A stretch of DNA of 64,000 nt, taken from NCBI GenBank assembly GCA_017643385.1, contig JAEPNN010000002.1, positions 372,001 to 436,000 on the forward strand, written 5' to 3'. Positions 18,760 through 28,687 of this stretch are shown in pieces. Positions within the stretch are counted from its first letter, which is position 1; each line of letters opens with the position of its first letter. The DNA comes from Dinoroseobacter sp. Lineage in GTDB: Bacteria; Pseudomonadota; Alphaproteobacteria; Rhodobacterales; Rhodobacteraceae. The notes under the pieces are model-generated. The model was given only the letters and a program-made list of their open reading frames with translations, did not search any database and was not told the DNA's origin. The position numbers and the translations under genes were made by a program.

Positions 18760-21726
18760 ATGACCGACCAAAGCCCCAACGACCAGTTCCACGCCTCGAG
18801 CTTCATGCAGGGGCACAACGCGGAATACCTCGAGCAGCTTTATGCTCAGTTTGCCAATGACCCGGGCGCAGTAGATGAGGCTTGGCAGCAGTTCTTCCGC
18901 GCGCTTGGCGATACGGAACTGGACGTTAAGGCCGAAGCGAGCGGTCCAAGCTGGGCGCGCAGTGACTGGCCTCCGCAACAGGCGGACGATCTGACCGCGG
19001 CATTGACCGGCGAGTGGGCACCAGATGTAGCCAAAGCCGAGATCAAGGCAGCCACGCAGAAGATCAGCGAAAAAGCGGCTGAGAAGGGCGTCAGTCTTTC
19101 GGATGACGCAGTGAAACGCGCAGTCCTAGATTCCATACGCGCACTTATGCTGATCAGGGCCTATCGTATCCGAGGTCACCTTGTTGCAGATCTCGATCCG
19201 CTGGGAATGCGTGATCAAACACCGCATCCTGAACTGGACCCCAAATCCTACGGATTTTCTGAGGCGGACATGGACCGCCCGATCTTCCTCGATCAGGTTT
19301 TGGGGCTTCAAGTGGCGTCGATGCGCCAGATCGTCGAGATCGTCAAACGCACCTATTGTGGCACATTTGCTCTGCAATACATGCATATTTCAAACCCAGA
19401 AGAGGCCTCTTTCCTTAAAGAACGCATCGAAGGGTTGGGCAAGGAAGTGCAGTTCACCCGCGAGGGACGAAAGGCGATCCTGAACAAGATGGTCCAAGCC
19501 GAGGGCTTCGAGAAATTTCTCCATGTCAAATACATGGGCACAAAACGTTTTGGTCTTGATGGCGGCGAAAGCCTAATCCCAGCAATGGAACAGATCATCA
19601 AACGCGGCGGCAGTCTTGGCGTGAAAGAGATCGTCATCGGGATGCCCCACCGGGGTCGCTTGTCAGTGCTCGCAAATGTGATGAGCAAGCCTTACCGCGC
19701 GATCTTCAACGAATTCCAAGGCGGCAGCTTCAAACCAGAAGATGTCGATGGCTCGGGTGATGTGAAATACCATTTGGGCGCGTCATCAGACCGCGAGTTC
19801 GATGGCAATTCTGTCCACCTGTCGTTGACCGCAAACCCGTCCCACCTTGAGGCCGTCAACCCGGTTGTTCTGGGTAAGGTTCGCGCGAAACAGGATCAGT
19901 TGAATGATGCGGAGCGCGTTCAGGTCATGCCAGTCCTGCTGCATGGCGACGCCGCTTTTGCAGGGCAAGGCATCGTGGCCGAGTGTTTTGCGCTGTCAGG
20001 TCTGCGCGGTCACAGAACTGGTGGCACGATGCACATCGTGGTCAACAACCAGATCGGTTTCACGACTGCGCCACACTTCTCAAGGTCTTCTCCTTATCCG
20101 ACTGACAATGCTCTTGTTGTGGAAGCTCCTATTTTCCACGTGAACGGTGATGATCCTGAGGCCGTTGTCCACGCTGCGAAAGTTGCAACAGAATTCCGCC
20201 AGAAGTTCCAGAAAGACGTTGTCATCGACATCTTCTGCTACCGCCGCTTCGGTCACAACGAAGGTGACGAGCCCATGTTCACCAATCCGGTGATGTACAA
20301 GCGGATCAAGACCCACAAGACGACGCTTTCGCTTTACACAGAGCGCCTTGTCCGCGACGGGCTCATCCCCGAAGGTGAAATCGAGGATATGAAAGCCGCC
20401 TTCCAAGCACATCTGAACGAAGAATTTGAAGTCGGAAAAGACTTCAAGCCCAACAAGGCCGACTGGCTCGATGGCAAATGGTCCCATCTCGACCGTAACC
20501 AAGAAGATTACCAGCGCGGCACAACCGCAATCTCTGAAGATACGCTACAAGAGGTTGGCGGCGCGCTGACCCGTACGCCTGATGGCTTCCCATTGCACAG
20601 AACAGTGGGCCGTTTGCTTGAGGCGAAAAAGGAGATGTTCAAATCCGGCAAAGGCTTCGACTGGGCCACTGCCGAAGCGCTCGCGTTTGGTTCGCTGTTA
20701 ACCGAAGGCTTCCCGGTGCGTCTCGCTGGACAAGATTCTACGCGCGGAACCTTCTCGCAGCGCCATTCCGGACTCGTGAATCAGGAAACCGAGGAACGTT
20801 TCTACCCGCTCAACCATGTCCGCAAAGGGCAAGCGCAATACGAAGTGATTGACAGTGCGTTGTCTGAATATGCGGTGCTTGGTTTTGAGTACGGATATTC
20901 ACTGGCAGAACCCAACGCGTTGACCATGTGGGAAGCCCAGTTCGGCGACTTCGCAAACGGTGCGCAAATCATGTTTGATCAGTTCATCAGTTCTGGTGAA
21001 TCAAAGTGGCTTCGGATGTCCGGTCTTGTGATGCTCTTGCCTCATGGCTTTGAAGGTCAGGGACCAGAACACTCGTCAGCACGACTTGAACGCTTCCTGC
21101 AGATGTGTGGGCAAGATAACTGGATCGTGGCCAACTGTACGACACCTTCGAACTACTTCCATATCCTGCGCCGGCAAATTCACCGCAGTTTCCGCAAGCC
21201 GCTCGTTCTAATGACCCCAAAATCGCTTCTGCGCCATAAATTGGCGATCAGCGAGTCCAAGGACTTCACAACCGGCTCCAGTTTCCACCGTGTGCTTTGG
21301 GATGATGCACAGAAGGGCAACTCGGACACCAAACTCGTTGCGGATAACAAGATCAAGCGCGTCGTGATGTGTTCGGGCAAGGTTTACTATGACCTCCTCG
21401 AGGAGCGCGATGCCCGAGGCATTGACGACATCTACCTGATGCGGGTTGAACAGTTCTATCCGTTCCCGGCGATCAGCCTGACCAAAGAACTTGAACGCTT
21501 CAAGCATGCTGAAATGGTCTGGTGCCAGGAAGAACCAAAGAACCAAGGTGGTTGGACCTTCATTGAGCCCAATATCGAATGGGTTCTGACCCGCATCAAA
21601 GCCAAACACACACGTCCAAAATACGCTGGACGTTCAGCCTCGGCCTCGCCCGCAACGGGCCTCGCCAGCATGCACAAAGCCCAACAAGCCGCGCTCGTGA
21701 ACGACGCGCTGACGATCGAAGGATAA
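18760..21726 (+). CDS. sucA: 2-oxoglutarate dehydrogenase E1 component
   Basis: Thiamine-diphosphate-dependent E1 of the 2-oxoglutarate dehydrogenase complex; it decarboxylates 2-oxoglutarate and reductively succinylates the E2 lipoyl group. The 988-residue length is normal. The N-terminal E2-binding segment includes [14 protein letters not shown] and [24 protein letters not shown] is the conserved substrate-histidine region. The ThDP/Mg motif spans [12 protein letters not shown] to [10 protein letters not shown]. The pyrimidine half has the [17 protein letters not shown] region and [23 protein letters not shown] 18760 follows the unknown exported protein by 7 bases, and sucB follows 5 bases after the stop. 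Confidence 0.98.
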   Translation: MTDQSPNDQFHASSFMQGHNAEYLEQLYAQFANDPGAVDEAWQQFFRALGDTELDVKAEASGPSWARSDWPPQQADDLTAALTGEWAPDVAKAEIKAATQKISEKAAEKGVSLSDDAVKRAVLDSIRALMLIRAYRIRGHLVADLDPLGMRDQTPHPELDPKSYGFSEADMDRPIFLDQVLGLQVASMRQIVEIVKRTYCGTFALQYMHISNPEEASFLKERIEGLGKEVQFTREGRKAILNKMVQAEGFEKFLHVKYMGTKRFGLDGGESLIPAMEQIIKRGGSLGVKEIVIGMPHRGRLSVLANVMSKPYRAIFNEFQGGSFKPEDVDGSGDVKYHLGASSDREFDGNSVHLSLTANPSHLEAVNPVVLGKVRAKQDQLNDAERVQVMPVLLHGDAAFAGQGIVAECFALSGLRGHRTGGTMHIVVNNQIGFTTAPHFSRSSPYPTDNALVVEAPIFHVNGDDPEAVVHAAKVATEFRQKFQKDVVIDIFCYRRFGHNEGDEPMFTNPVMYKRIKTHKTTLSLYTERLVRDGLIPEGEIEDMKAAFQAHLNEEFEVGKDFKPNKADWLDGKWSHLDRNQEDYQRGTTAISEDTLQEVGGALTRTPDGFPLHRTVGRLLEAKKEMFKSGKGFDWATAEALAFGSLLTEGFPVRLAGQDSTRGTFSQRHSGLVNQETEERFYPLNHVRKGQAQYEVIDSALSEYAVLGFEYGYSLAEPNALTMWEAQFGDFANGAQIMFDQFISSGESKWLRMSGLVMLLPHGFEGQGPEHSSARLERFLQMCGQDNWIVANCTTPSNYFHILRRQIHRSFRKPLVLMTPKSLLRHKLAISESKDFTTGSSFHRVLWDDAQKGNSDTKLVADNKIKRVVMCSGKVYYDLLEERDARGIDDIYLMRVEQFYPFPAISLTKELERFKHAEMVWCQEEPKNQGGWTFIEPNIEWVLTRIKAKHTRPKYAGRSASASPATGLASMHKAQQAALVNDALTIEG

Positions 21727-21731
21727 GACCT

Positions 21732-23243
21732 ATGACTGTAGAAGTGCGCGTGCCCACGCTGGGCGAAAGTGTCACCGAAGCCACCGTTGCCACCTGGTTC
21801 AAGAAGCCCGGCGATGCCGTCGCGGTCGATGAAATGCTGTGCGAGCTGGAAACCGACAAGGTCACCGTCGAAGTGCCCGCCCCCGCAGCAGGCACCTTGG
21901 GCGAGATCGTTGCTGCAGAGGGCGACACTGTCGGCGTTGACGCGCTTCTCGCCACGCTGACCGAAAGCGCGGGCGCCGCTCCCGCCTCCACCCCTGCAAC
22001 TGAAGCAACTGCTGCTGCGACCCCTGCTGCAGGCGGTGACAGCACCGATGTGATGGTACCAACCTTGGGCGAGTCGGTCTCCGAGGCCACGGTCTCCACA
22101 TGGTTCAAAGCCGTAGGCGATGCCGTGGCGCAGGACGACATGCTGTGCGAGCTGGAAACCGACAAGGTCTCCGTCGAAGTGCCTGCGCCTGTGTCAGGCA
22201 CACTGACAGAAATCCTCGCCCCCGAAGGCAGCACCGTGGACGCCTCCGCCAAGCTTGCGGTGATCGGCGGGGCCAGCGCCACCGCTGCCGCCCCTGCACC
22301 TGCACCTAACGCAGAAGCCGCGCCCGCTGCCGCCAGCACTGGTAAAGACATCAAGAACGCGCCCAGCGCCGAGAAAATCCTGGCCGAGAAGGGCATTGAC
22401 CCAAGCCAGGTTCAGGGCTCTGGTCGCGATGGACGGGTGATGAAGGAAGACGCGCTGAAAGCCGTGATCGCCCCTGCGCCCGTCGCCGCCCCCCCCGTCG
22501 CCGCTGCCGCGATTCCGCGCGGACCGGTTTCGGCCGATGACGAGGCGCGCGAAGAGCGGGTGAAGATGACCCGTCTGCGCCAGACGATTGCGAAGCGTCT
22601 GAAGGACAGCCAGAACACCGCCGCGATGCTGACCACGTATAACGAGGTCGACATGACTGAGGTCATGGCGCTGCGCAAAGAATACAAGGAGCTTTTCGAG
22701 AAGAAACATGGTGTGAAGCTGGGCTTCATGTCGTTCTTCACCAAGGCCTGCTGTCACGCGTTGAAAGAAGTGCCCGAGGTTAACGCCGAGATCGATGGCA
22801 CCGACATCGTTTACAAGAACTTCGTTCATATGGGCATCGCCGCGGGCACGCCTACAGGCCTTGTGGTGCCCGTAATCCGGGACGCAGATTCAATGAGCTT
22901 TGCCGCCATTGAGAAGGCGATTGCCGAAAAAGGCAAACGCGCACGCGACGGCAAACTGTCCATGGCTGAGATGCAGGGCGGCACCTTCACGATCTCGAAC
23001 GGCGGGGTCTACGGTTCGCTGATGTCCTCACCGATCCTGAACCCACCACAGTCGGGTATTCTAGGGATGCACAAGATTCAGGACCGCCCGATGGCCATTA
23101 ACGGCCAGGTTGTGATCCGGCCGATGATGTATCTCGCGCTTAGCTACGACCACCGGATCGTTGACGGCAAAGGCGCCGTGACCTTCCTCGTGCGGGTGAA
23201 AGAGGCGCTTGAGGATCCTCGGCGGTTGTTGATGGATTTGTGA
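21732..23243 (+). CDS. sucB: 2-oxoglutarate dehydrogenase E2 (dihydrolipoyllysine succinyltransferase) with two lipoyl domains
   Basis: Core E2 subunit transferring succinyl groups to CoA. The 503-residue protein has two tandem lipoyl domains: residues 1-77 with lipoyl lysine K43 in ETDKVTVEV, and about 104-180 with K145 in ETDKVSVEV. Ala/Pro-rich linkers follow, then a peripheral-subunit-binding domain ([14 protein letters not shown], about 215-255). The catalytic domain, from about 275, ends with [12 protein letters not shown] (H474, D478). E2o proteins usually carry one lipoyl domain, and the extra one explains the unusual length. The family start [13 protein letters not shown] fixes ATG 21732. 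The gene is very Ala-rich and GC-rich, which produces long spurious frames on the other strand. Confidence 0.97.
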   Translation: MTVEVRVPTLGESVTEATVATWFKKPGDAVAVDEMLCELETDKVTVEVPAPAAGTLGEIVAAEGDTVGVDALLATLTESAGAAPASTPATEATAAATPAAGGDSTDVMVPTLGESVSEATVSTWFKAVGDAVAQDDMLCELETDKVSVEVPAPVSGTLTEILAPEGSTVDASAKLAVIGGASATAAAPAPAPNAEAAPAAASTGKDIKNAPSAEKILAEKGIDPSQVQGSGRDGRVMKEDALKAVIAPAPVAAPPVAAAAIPRGPVSADDEAREERVKMTRLRQTIAKRLKDSQNTAAMLTTYNEVDMTEVMALRKEYKELFEKKHGVKLGFMSFFTKACCHALKEVPEVNAEIDGTDIVYKNFVHMGIAAGTPTGLVVPVIRDADSMSFAAIEKAIAEKGKRARDGKLSMAEMQGGTFTISNGGVYGSLMSSPILNPPQSGILGMHKIQDRPMAINGQVVIRPMMYLALSYDHRIVDGKGAVTFLVRVKEALEDPRRLLMDL

Positions 23244-23246
23244 GTT

Positions 23247-23723
23247 TTGCGAGTTCAGGCGATATTTCTAATTGAGGGAAGCGGGCGAGCAACAGAAGGT
23301 CGTAGGCTCGCGTCGCTCGCTTTGCACATTCAACTCGCCATTGTCTTTGTAGGCTCGTTTCTTCTTTCAATTTTCGGCGCTACGACTGGTCCACTCCTTT
23401 CAGGAGCTCTTGGATCTGCGTTCATTGTATTAGGCATATGGGCCATTTCTCGAGAAATTCTCTGGATCGCACTCGTTTTTGCTGCGCTCTCGGTTCTTGG
23501 GATACTTGGCTCGCTCAATGCGTTTCAGCTTCCTCCTTTATCGGCAGCTTCGACACTTTTCGCAGCTGTAATCGACTTCGTCTTTGTGAGCGGCGTCGCG
23601 ATCTGGTTGCGTCATTTGCCCGTAGAAAAGGCCACTCAAAATACAACCCATAAGCACACCCACCCTAAAGAAGGCTTAGACTCGGAAACGCCATTGCCTC
23701 AGCACTGGAAATTGCGCGAATGA
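23247..23723 (+). CDS. Small membrane protein between sucB and the MAPEG gene, TTG start
   Basis: A 158-residue hydrophobic protein of unknown function with about four transmembrane segments (roughly 30-50, 52-72, 75-92 and 98-120) and a hydrophilic, His/Thr-rich tail. No ATG precedes the first helix; TTG at 23247, four bases after the sucB stop, is the best start, so the exact N-terminus is uncertain. The stop overlaps the ATG of the next gene (ATGA), which argues for genuine translation despite the poor start. I recognise no domain, and the protein could be fast-evolving. Confidence 0.55.
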   Translation: MRVQAIFLIEGSGRATEGRRLASLALHIQLAIVFVGSFLLSIFGATTGPLLSGALGSAFIVLGIWAISREILWIALVFAALSVLGILGSLNAFQLPPLSAASTLFAAVIDFVFVSGVAIWLRHLPVEKATQNTTHKHTHPKEGLDSETPLPQHWKLRE

Positions 23724-24130
23724 CCCCCGAACTCACCGCCCTCACTCTCGCGGCCCTTTTACAAGTCGTTCAGTTCTGCCTGGTGTCTGTTCCTGCAAAT
23801 ATTGAACTGGGCCTCGGCAAAACCTCCTCGCCCCGCGACCGCGCACGGCTTGGAGGCAGCCTCGAAGACCAACTGTCGGAAAAAACTGCGCGTCTCTACC
23901 GCGCCATGAACAATCACTTCGAAGGGCTGATACTTTTCGGTATCGCCTGTACTGTGATTACTTTTTCGGATCAGTCCGACCTTTTCACCTCCGCTTGCGC
24001 CTTCACCTACCTTGGTGCGCGCGTTCTATACATCCCCGCGTACTATTTCGGCTGGCGCCCATGGCGCTCGCTGATCTGGTTCGCGGGTTTCATTGCAACT
24101 ACGCTGATCCTGCTCGCCGCTCTGTTCTAA
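23720..24130 (+). CDS. MAPEG-family membrane protein
   Basis: A 136-residue protein of the MAPEG superfamily (membrane-associated eicosanoid/glutathione metabolism proteins). It has four membrane helices; the family region RLYRAMNNHFEGLILFGIAC contains the conserved NHxE-type motif, and RVLYIPAYYFGWRPWRSLIW is the second signature. Bacterial members of this subgroup have no established substrate; some may bind glutathione or lipid electrophiles. The start at 23720 overlaps the preceding stop by 4 bases, and lpd follows 102 bases later. Its location between E2 and E3 genes of the 2-oxoglutarate dehydrogenase complex recurs in Rhodobacterales as far as I recall, but a functional link is unproven. 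Confidence 0.85.
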   Translation: MTPELTALTLAALLQVVQFCLVSVPANIELGLGKTSSPRDRARLGGSLEDQLSEKTARLYRAMNNHFEGLILFGIACTVITFSDQSDLFTSACAFTYLGARVLYIPAYYFGWRPWRSLIWFAGFIATTLILLAALF

Positions 24131-24232
24131 TCTTCCGTTTGAAACTCTCAGGGTCTAAGGCACTACCCCAGTCCGACCCCAAACCAAAAAATACCGACGT
24201 GCTCCCGACGTTCAAATTGAAAGGCAAACCCA

Positions 24233-25624
24233 ATGGCAAATTACGACGTCATCATCATCGGCTCCGGCCCCGGCGGCTATGTCTGCGCCATTCGCTGTGC
24301 GCAGCTGGGTTTGAAAACTGCCTGTGTTGAAGGACGCGAGACGCTGGGTGGCACGTGCCTGAATGTCGGCTGTATCCCGTCCAAAGCGCTCTTGCATGCC
24401 TCCCACCAACTGCACGAGGCCGAGCACAATTTCGCCAAGATGGGTCTGACCGGCGCGGCACCAAAAGTCGATTGGCAGCAGATGCTGGCCTACAAAGACG
24501 ACGTGATCGGTCAAAACACCAAGGGCATCGAGTTTCTGTTCAAGAAGAATAAGGTCGACTGGCTGAAAGGTTGGGGCAGCATCCCCGAGGCCGGCAAAGT
24601 CAAAGTCGGAGACGAGGTTCACGAAGCGAAGCACATCATCATTGCTTCAGGTTCCGAACCCGCCTCGATTCCCGGCGCTGAGGTCACGATCGATGAGAAG
24701 ATCGTTGTTACCTCCACTGGGGCGCTTGAGCTGCCAAAAATACCGAAATCGATGATTGTCGTAGGAGGTGGCGTCATTGGTCTCGAACTGGGATCGGTTT
24801 ATGCGCGCCTGGGCACCGAGGTGACCGTAATCGAGTTTCTGAACGCCATCACACCTGGCCAGGATGCGGAGATCGCTAAAACCTTCCAACGGACACTAAA
24901 AAAACAAGGTCTGAAGTTTGTCACAGGGGCTGCCGTACAAAAGGTCGAGACGCTGAAAACGAAGGCCAAGGTGACCTACAAGCTGCGCAAGAACGACACG
25001 GAAGAGACGGTCGATGCAGAGACTGTACTCGTTGCAACGGGCCGGAAGCCTTATATTGAGGGCTTGGGGTTGGAAGCGCTTGGTGTCGAAATGTCTCCAC
25101 GCGGGCAAATCGTGACTAACAGCTACCGTACCAACATTCAGGGGGTCTATGCCATCGGGGACGTTATCGACGGCCCCATGCTGGCACATAAGGCCGAAGA
25201 TGAAGGTATGGCTGTCGCCGAGATGATTGCAGGACAGCATCCGCACGTGAATTACGATGTGATCCCCGGGGTGATCTATACGCACCCCGAGGTTGCGAGC
25301 GTTGGGAAGACGGAAGAAGAGCTCAAAGAGGAAGGGCGCGCCTACAAGGTTGGCAAGTTCTCTTTCATGGGCAATGGACGTGCCAAGGCTGTGTTCGCAG
25401 GTGACGGGTTCGTCAAACTGCTGGCAGATGCCGAGACGGACCGTATTCTTGGCTGTCACCTGATCGGCCCTGCTGCCGGTGATCTAATCCACGAGATTTG
25501 CGTCGCGCTGGAGTTTGGCGCCGCCGCCGAAGATGTGGCGCGCACCTGTCACGCCCACCCAACCTTCTCCGAAGCTGTCCGCGAAGCGGCACTTGCCTGC
25601 GGAGACGGCCCAATCCACGCCTAA
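24233..25624 (+). CDS. lpd: Dihydrolipoamide dehydrogenase (E3)
   Basis: FAD- and NAD-dependent E3 that reoxidises the lipoyl arms of SucB. The 463-residue protein has FAD motif [17 protein letters not shown] and the redox disulfide [13 protein letters not shown]. The NAD-binding segment is [20 protein letters not shown], with ATGRKPY and [20 protein letters not shown] further on. The C-terminal catalytic pair lies in [17 protein letters not shown] 24233 is the conserved start. It is last in the suc operon, 102 bases downstream of the MAPEG gene, and is followed by a hairpin. Its location with sucAB indicates use by the 2-oxoglutarate complex. Confidence 0.98.
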   Translation: MANYDVIIIGSGPGGYVCAIRCAQLGLKTACVEGRETLGGTCLNVGCIPSKALLHASHQLHEAEHNFAKMGLTGAAPKVDWQQMLAYKDDVIGQNTKGIEFLFKKNKVDWLKGWGSIPEAGKVKVGDEVHEAKHIIIASGSEPASIPGAEVTIDEKIVVTSTGALELPKIPKSMIVVGGGVIGLELGSVYARLGTEVTVIEFLNAITPGQDAEIAKTFQRTLKKQGLKFVTGAAVQKVETLKTKAKVTYKLRKNDTEETVDAETVLVATGRKPYIEGLGLEALGVEMSPRGQIVTNSYRTNIQGVYAIGDVIDGPMLAHKAEDEGMAVAEMIAGQHPHVNYDVIPGVIYTHPEVASVGKTEEELKEEGRAYKVGKFSFMGNGRAKAVFAGDGFVKLLADAETDRILGCHLIGPAAGDLIHEICVALEFGAAAEDVARTCHAHPTFSEAVREAALACGDGPIHA

Positions 25625-25636
25625 AATCAGATTCAA

Positions 25637-25664
25637 GCAGAACCGCTTTCGTTAGCGGTCCTGC
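25637..25664 (+). terminator. Probable hairpin terminator after lpd
   Basis: ACCGCT (25642-25647) pairs with AGCGGT (25654-25659), extended by GCAG (25637-25640) with CTGC (25661-25664) across single-base bulges. It begins 13 bases after the lpd stop. No T-run follows, so it may act as an mRNA 3'-stabilising hairpin or a Rho-assisted terminator instead of a classical intrinsic one. Confidence 0.55.
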
Positions 25665-25797
25665 CATCCATCCCCAGCAAAAAAGACACAACGCTCACTG
25701 CAGTCGCGCCCCAATGCTACCATGGGTTGTATTTTGCTTCTGCTATATGGCCAAATACGTGTTGTAAGGTTTTCTTTTTCCCGGGACTGGAGAGGGT

Positions 25798-26589
25798 ATG
25801 GCCGAAGTTTTTGGAACCCCCGAACAACGTGAGATGCAAAGGCGTGCGCATGCGCTTTGGACGCTCTTAAAGACGAATAGACGCATAATGTGCCACGGAC
25901 GTTTACTTTCGGTATCATTTGAGACGCCTGACTGCGTCGATCTCGTTATGTCGCTTGCTCAACTTCAAGGCAGTGCTGGCTTTGAGAGCGTGCCAGATGA
26001 CGCGGTTAAACTTGTCCAGAAACCGTTGCATGACGCAGGGTTTCAAACGGAAGCAGCCGTTGAGTGGTTGGCAGGGTCGAGCGCGATCCGCTTTGCCGAA
26101 AAAATCATAAACAGCTTTTCGCTTCCAGACGGCGTCACATTGCAAAAAGTCGATACAAACACACCAAGTGTCACGCTCGAGGCAATGTCTGACATGGCCA
26201 CGCATTGCGGAGAGTGGTTGGCCATGGGGGATTTCGTGCGCGGCCACGCGCGCCCCTCTGCGTTCCATTATCTCGCTGATGCACAGGCCAAACCGATTGC
26301 TATGGCAGGGTGTGTGGTTCACGCAGGCCGACTTCACCACCGAGAGGAAGAAGGCTGGTGGGGCATGGTCGCCGTAGATGACAAATGGAAACGAAAAGGT
26401 CTTACGCATTATGTCGGCGCTCAGGTCTTGCGATCTATGCGTGTTGATCACGGGATCGAAAAATTTTCGACCGTCGTGCGCGAGTCTCAAGCGGGATTTG
26501 CCAGTCTGATCGCAGATCTTGGCTTCAATCCTACACGAAACTCCTCCATCTATGTGCAGAACCCTTCAGCATTTGCCATGGTTGGATAA
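25798..26589 (+). CDS. GNAT-like acetyltransferase domain protein
   Basis: A 263-residue soluble protein whose second half resembles a GNAT N-acetyltransferase. There is a strand/loop MAGCVVHAGRLHH, then WWGMVAVDDKWKRKGLTHYVGAQVL, matching the acetyl-CoA loop pattern (V..xxRxxGxG-like, here KRKGLT). The closing segment FSTVVRESQAGFASLIADLGFNPTRNS is GNAT-like. The N-terminal about 100 residues resemble no domain I know. GAGAGG precedes the ATG. It is first in a tight operon with an SDR (5-base gap), an unknown 100-residue protein and a P1 peptidase. Substrate unknown; a role in metabolising an amide or amino compound is a guess based on neighbours. Confidence 0.62.
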   Translation: MAEVFGTPEQREMQRRAHALWTLLKTNRRIMCHGRLLSVSFETPDCVDLVMSLAQLQGSAGFESVPDDAVKLVQKPLHDAGFQTEAAVEWLAGSSAIRFAEKIINSFSLPDGVTLQKVDTNTPSVTLEAMSDMATHCGEWLAMGDFVRGHARPSAFHYLADAQAKPIAMAGCVVHAGRLHHREEEGWWGMVAVDDKWKRKGLTHYVGAQVLRSMRVDHGIEKFSTVVRESQAGFASLIADLGFNPTRNSSIYVQNPSAFAMVG

Positions 26590-26593
26590 AAAT

Positions 26594-27337
26594 ATGCAGC
26601 TTCACGGAAAAACAGCGATTGTGACAGGCGGTGGCTCTGGCTTCGGCGCAGGCATCGCAAAGATTTTCGTGGAGCAGGGTGCAAAAGTCCTTATTGCAGA
26701 CATAAACTTGGACGCAGCACGTGAGATTGCAAAGGAGCTTGGGTGCGACTACGCGGAAACAAATGTTGCAGACAGCTCAAGCGTGGCCGCGCTTGCTGAA
26801 ACAGCAGACGCACAATTCGGGTCAGCGCCTGATATCTTGGTGAACAATGCGGGTATTACTCATCTGCCCAAACCCATGGAAGATGTCAGCGAGGACGAGT
26901 TTGACCGCGTGCTGAATGTAAACGCAAAGTCTGTATTTCTGACCACAAAGACCTTTGTCCCAGCATTCAAAGTTCGGGGTTCTGGCGCGATCCTGAATAT
27001 CGCCTCTACTGCCGGGGTCAGTCCACGTCCACGTCTGAACTGGTACAACGCTTCCAAGGGTTGGATGATTACCGCTACGAAAGCAATGGCTGTTGAGCTT
27101 GCCCCCTTTGGTATCCGCGTGAATGCGATCAACCCTGTAGCCGGTGAAACCCCGCTTCTTAAGTCTTTCATGGGCGAGGACACGCCCGAGATCCGTGCCA
27201 AGTTTTTGTCCACAATTCCACTTGGCCGCTTTTCAACGCCCGAAGACATGGGCAACGCCGCCGCGTTTTTGTGTTCTGATGCAGCCAGCATGATCACGGG
27301 CGTCGCCATGGAGGTTGATGGCGGACGGTGCATCTGA
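26594..27337 (+). CDS. Short-chain dehydrogenase/reductase (SDR)
   Basis: NAD(P)-dependent oxidoreductase of 247 residues of the classical SDR family. Cofactor motif TGGGSGFG is at 11-18, NNAG is at 84-87, and the catalytic tetrad is N110, S138, Y151 and K155 (YNASK). The acidic residue after the second strand (ADINLD) favours NAD over NADP. ATG 26594 is chosen because it yields MQLHGKTAIVTGG; upstream frames overlap the GNAT-like gene. The stop shares one base with the next ATG (TGATG). The substrate is not predictable; resemblance is to glucose/3-ketoacyl-type SDRs. Confidence 0.9.
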   Translation: MQLHGKTAIVTGGGSGFGAGIAKIFVEQGAKVLIADINLDAAREIAKELGCDYAETNVADSSSVAALAETADAQFGSAPDILVNNAGITHLPKPMEDVSEDEFDRVLNVNAKSVFLTTKTFVPAFKVRGSGAILNIASTAGVSPRPRLNWYNASKGWMITATKAMAVELAPFGIRVNAINPVAGETPLLKSFMGEDTPEIRAKFLSTIPLGRFSTPEDMGNAAAFLCSDAASMITGVAMEVDGGRCI

Positions 27338-27639
27338 TGGTGCGCGTCGCGGCAGAAATCCCAATCGCATCGGGGTGCTTTGCAAGCCAACCCTTGGTTT
27401 TTGCCCACCTCCTTGATGAACGCCCTGGCATTAACGTCGACCAGATCGACGTAATCCAAGGAGCGAATATGAGAACGCGTCTTGGTGGATATTTTCCACC
27501 AACGTTGATTACAAAAATTCTGACAGAGATGGAGGCAGATGATACGCTGGTTTTGTTTCTTCCAAAGACGCCGCTCTTGACCAGCGCGATGTTACGCTTT
27601 TTGGGCACCTACACCGGAACAGTGGTACGCGCAGGATGA
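27337..27639 (+). CDS. Unknown 100-residue protein between SDR and P1 peptidase
   Basis: A 100-residue protein starting at ATG 27337, which overlaps the SDR stop by one base. Its own stop overlaps the next gene's start by four, so it is certainly translated as part of the operon. It has no signal peptide and no strong membrane segment. A MEADDTLVLFLPKTPLLTSAMLRFLGTYTG tail-like region (described here, positions about 67-96) suggests an alpha/beta fold, and the N-terminal ASQPLVFAHLLDERPG has the look of a small regulatory or binding domain. I cannot assign a family. Confidence 0.68.
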   Translation: MVRVAAEIPIASGCFASQPLVFAHLLDERPGINVDQIDVIQGANMRTRLGGYFPPTLITKILTEMEADDTLVLFLPKTPLLTSAMLRFLGTYTGTVVRAG

Positions 27640-28619
27640 AACCCGGACCCAGAAATTCAATGACGGATATCGAGGGGCTGCGCATCGGCAATGCCCAAGA
27701 TCACGCATTGAAATCTGGAGTGACCGTGTTGGTGGGTGATGCGCCATTTACCGCGGGCTGCCATGTCATGGGCGGTGCGCCCGGTACACGCGAAACAGAT
27801 CTTCTTGCACCCGACAAACTGGTGCAGCAAGTCGATGCGATCGTTCTCTCTGGAGGCTCGGCATTCGGTCTGGATGCAGCCAGCGGTGTCGCAGACAGTT
27901 TGCGCGAGATGGGACGTGGTTTTGTTGTTGCCGGCGGGGTTGTGCCAATCGTACCCGGGGCGATCCTCTTTGATCTGGCCAATGGGGGCGACAAGCAATG
28001 GGATGCAAACCCTTACAAAACACTTGGCGCTGAAGCCCTTAAAGCGTCCTCAAGCGATGCCCCACTTGGTACCGTCGGCGCAGGTACTGGGGCCAATACA
28101 GCAACGCTGAAAGGTGGTCTTGGTTCTGCCTCGATACAGATGGGGGAACTGACAGTGGCCGCCCTTGTCGCCGTGAATGCGCTGGGGAGCGTAACCATGG
28201 GTGACAACGCCAATTTCTGGGCTGCCCCATTTGAGATAGACGGCGAATTTGGGGGGCTTGGACCTGCGCTCAACAATGACCCAACGTTTATGCCGCCTTC
28301 AAAACCATTACCCGGTGGAAATACGACAATTGCGATTGTGGCAACGAACGCGGCGCTGACACAGGCACAAGCCACGCGCATGGCAATCGCTGCACATGAT
28401 GGGATGGCACGCGCCATCGTCCCCAGCCACACGCTTCATGACGGTGATCTGGTGTTTAGTGCAGCTACGGGAACGGGAACTGCGGCCAATCCGCAAACCG
28501 AGGCCCTTCTTGGGCATCTGGCGGCGACTTGTCTAGCACGCGCCATAGCACGCGGCATCTATCATGCAGCCCCCTGCAACGACGATCTGCTTCCAACGTG
28601 GCAATCAAAGTTTGGGTAG
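27636..28619 (+). CDS. P1-family (DmpA/S58) peptidase or aminopeptidase
   Basis: A 327-residue Ntn-hydrolase-like peptidase of family S58 (DmpA, BapA, L-aminopeptidase/D-esterase). GLRIGNAQDHALKSGVTVLV and GGAPGTRETDLL mark the start of the fold, SGGSAFGLDAASGV is a conserved loop, and GGNTTIAIVATNA carries the Thr/Ser at which autoproteolysis creates the N-terminal nucleophile. ATG 27636 overlaps the previous stop by four bases; an internal ATG at 27660 (MTDIEGLRIG) is an alternative with a more typical N-terminus. It is last in the GNAT-like/SDR/unknown operon. It likely hydrolyses small peptides or beta-amino amides, but the specificity is open. Confidence 0.86.
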   Translation: MKPGPRNSMTDIEGLRIGNAQDHALKSGVTVLVGDAPFTAGCHVMGGAPGTRETDLLAPDKLVQQVDAIVLSGGSAFGLDAASGVADSLREMGRGFVVAGGVVPIVPGAILFDLANGGDKQWDANPYKTLGAEALKASSSDAPLGTVGAGTGANTATLKGGLGSASIQMGELTVAALVAVNALGSVTMGDNANFWAAPFEIDGEFGGLGPALNNDPTFMPPSKPLPGGNTTIAIVATNAALTQAQATRMAIAAHDGMARAIVPSHTLHDGDLVFSAATGTGTAANPQTEALLGHLAATCLARAIARGIYHAAPCNDDLLPTWQSKFG

Positions 28620-28687
28620 CACGGAACGGGTTTGAATTTATCGCTTAATCGGCCTACCTGTCGATACGATAAAACCGGGAGGCTTCC

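Noticed and set aside
21596-22396. Long open frame (266 codons) on the minus strand
   Set aside because: It is the antisense of the Ala/Pro-rich sucB N-terminal half; composition is Ala/Ser/Val low complexity, with no ribosome site and no family features.
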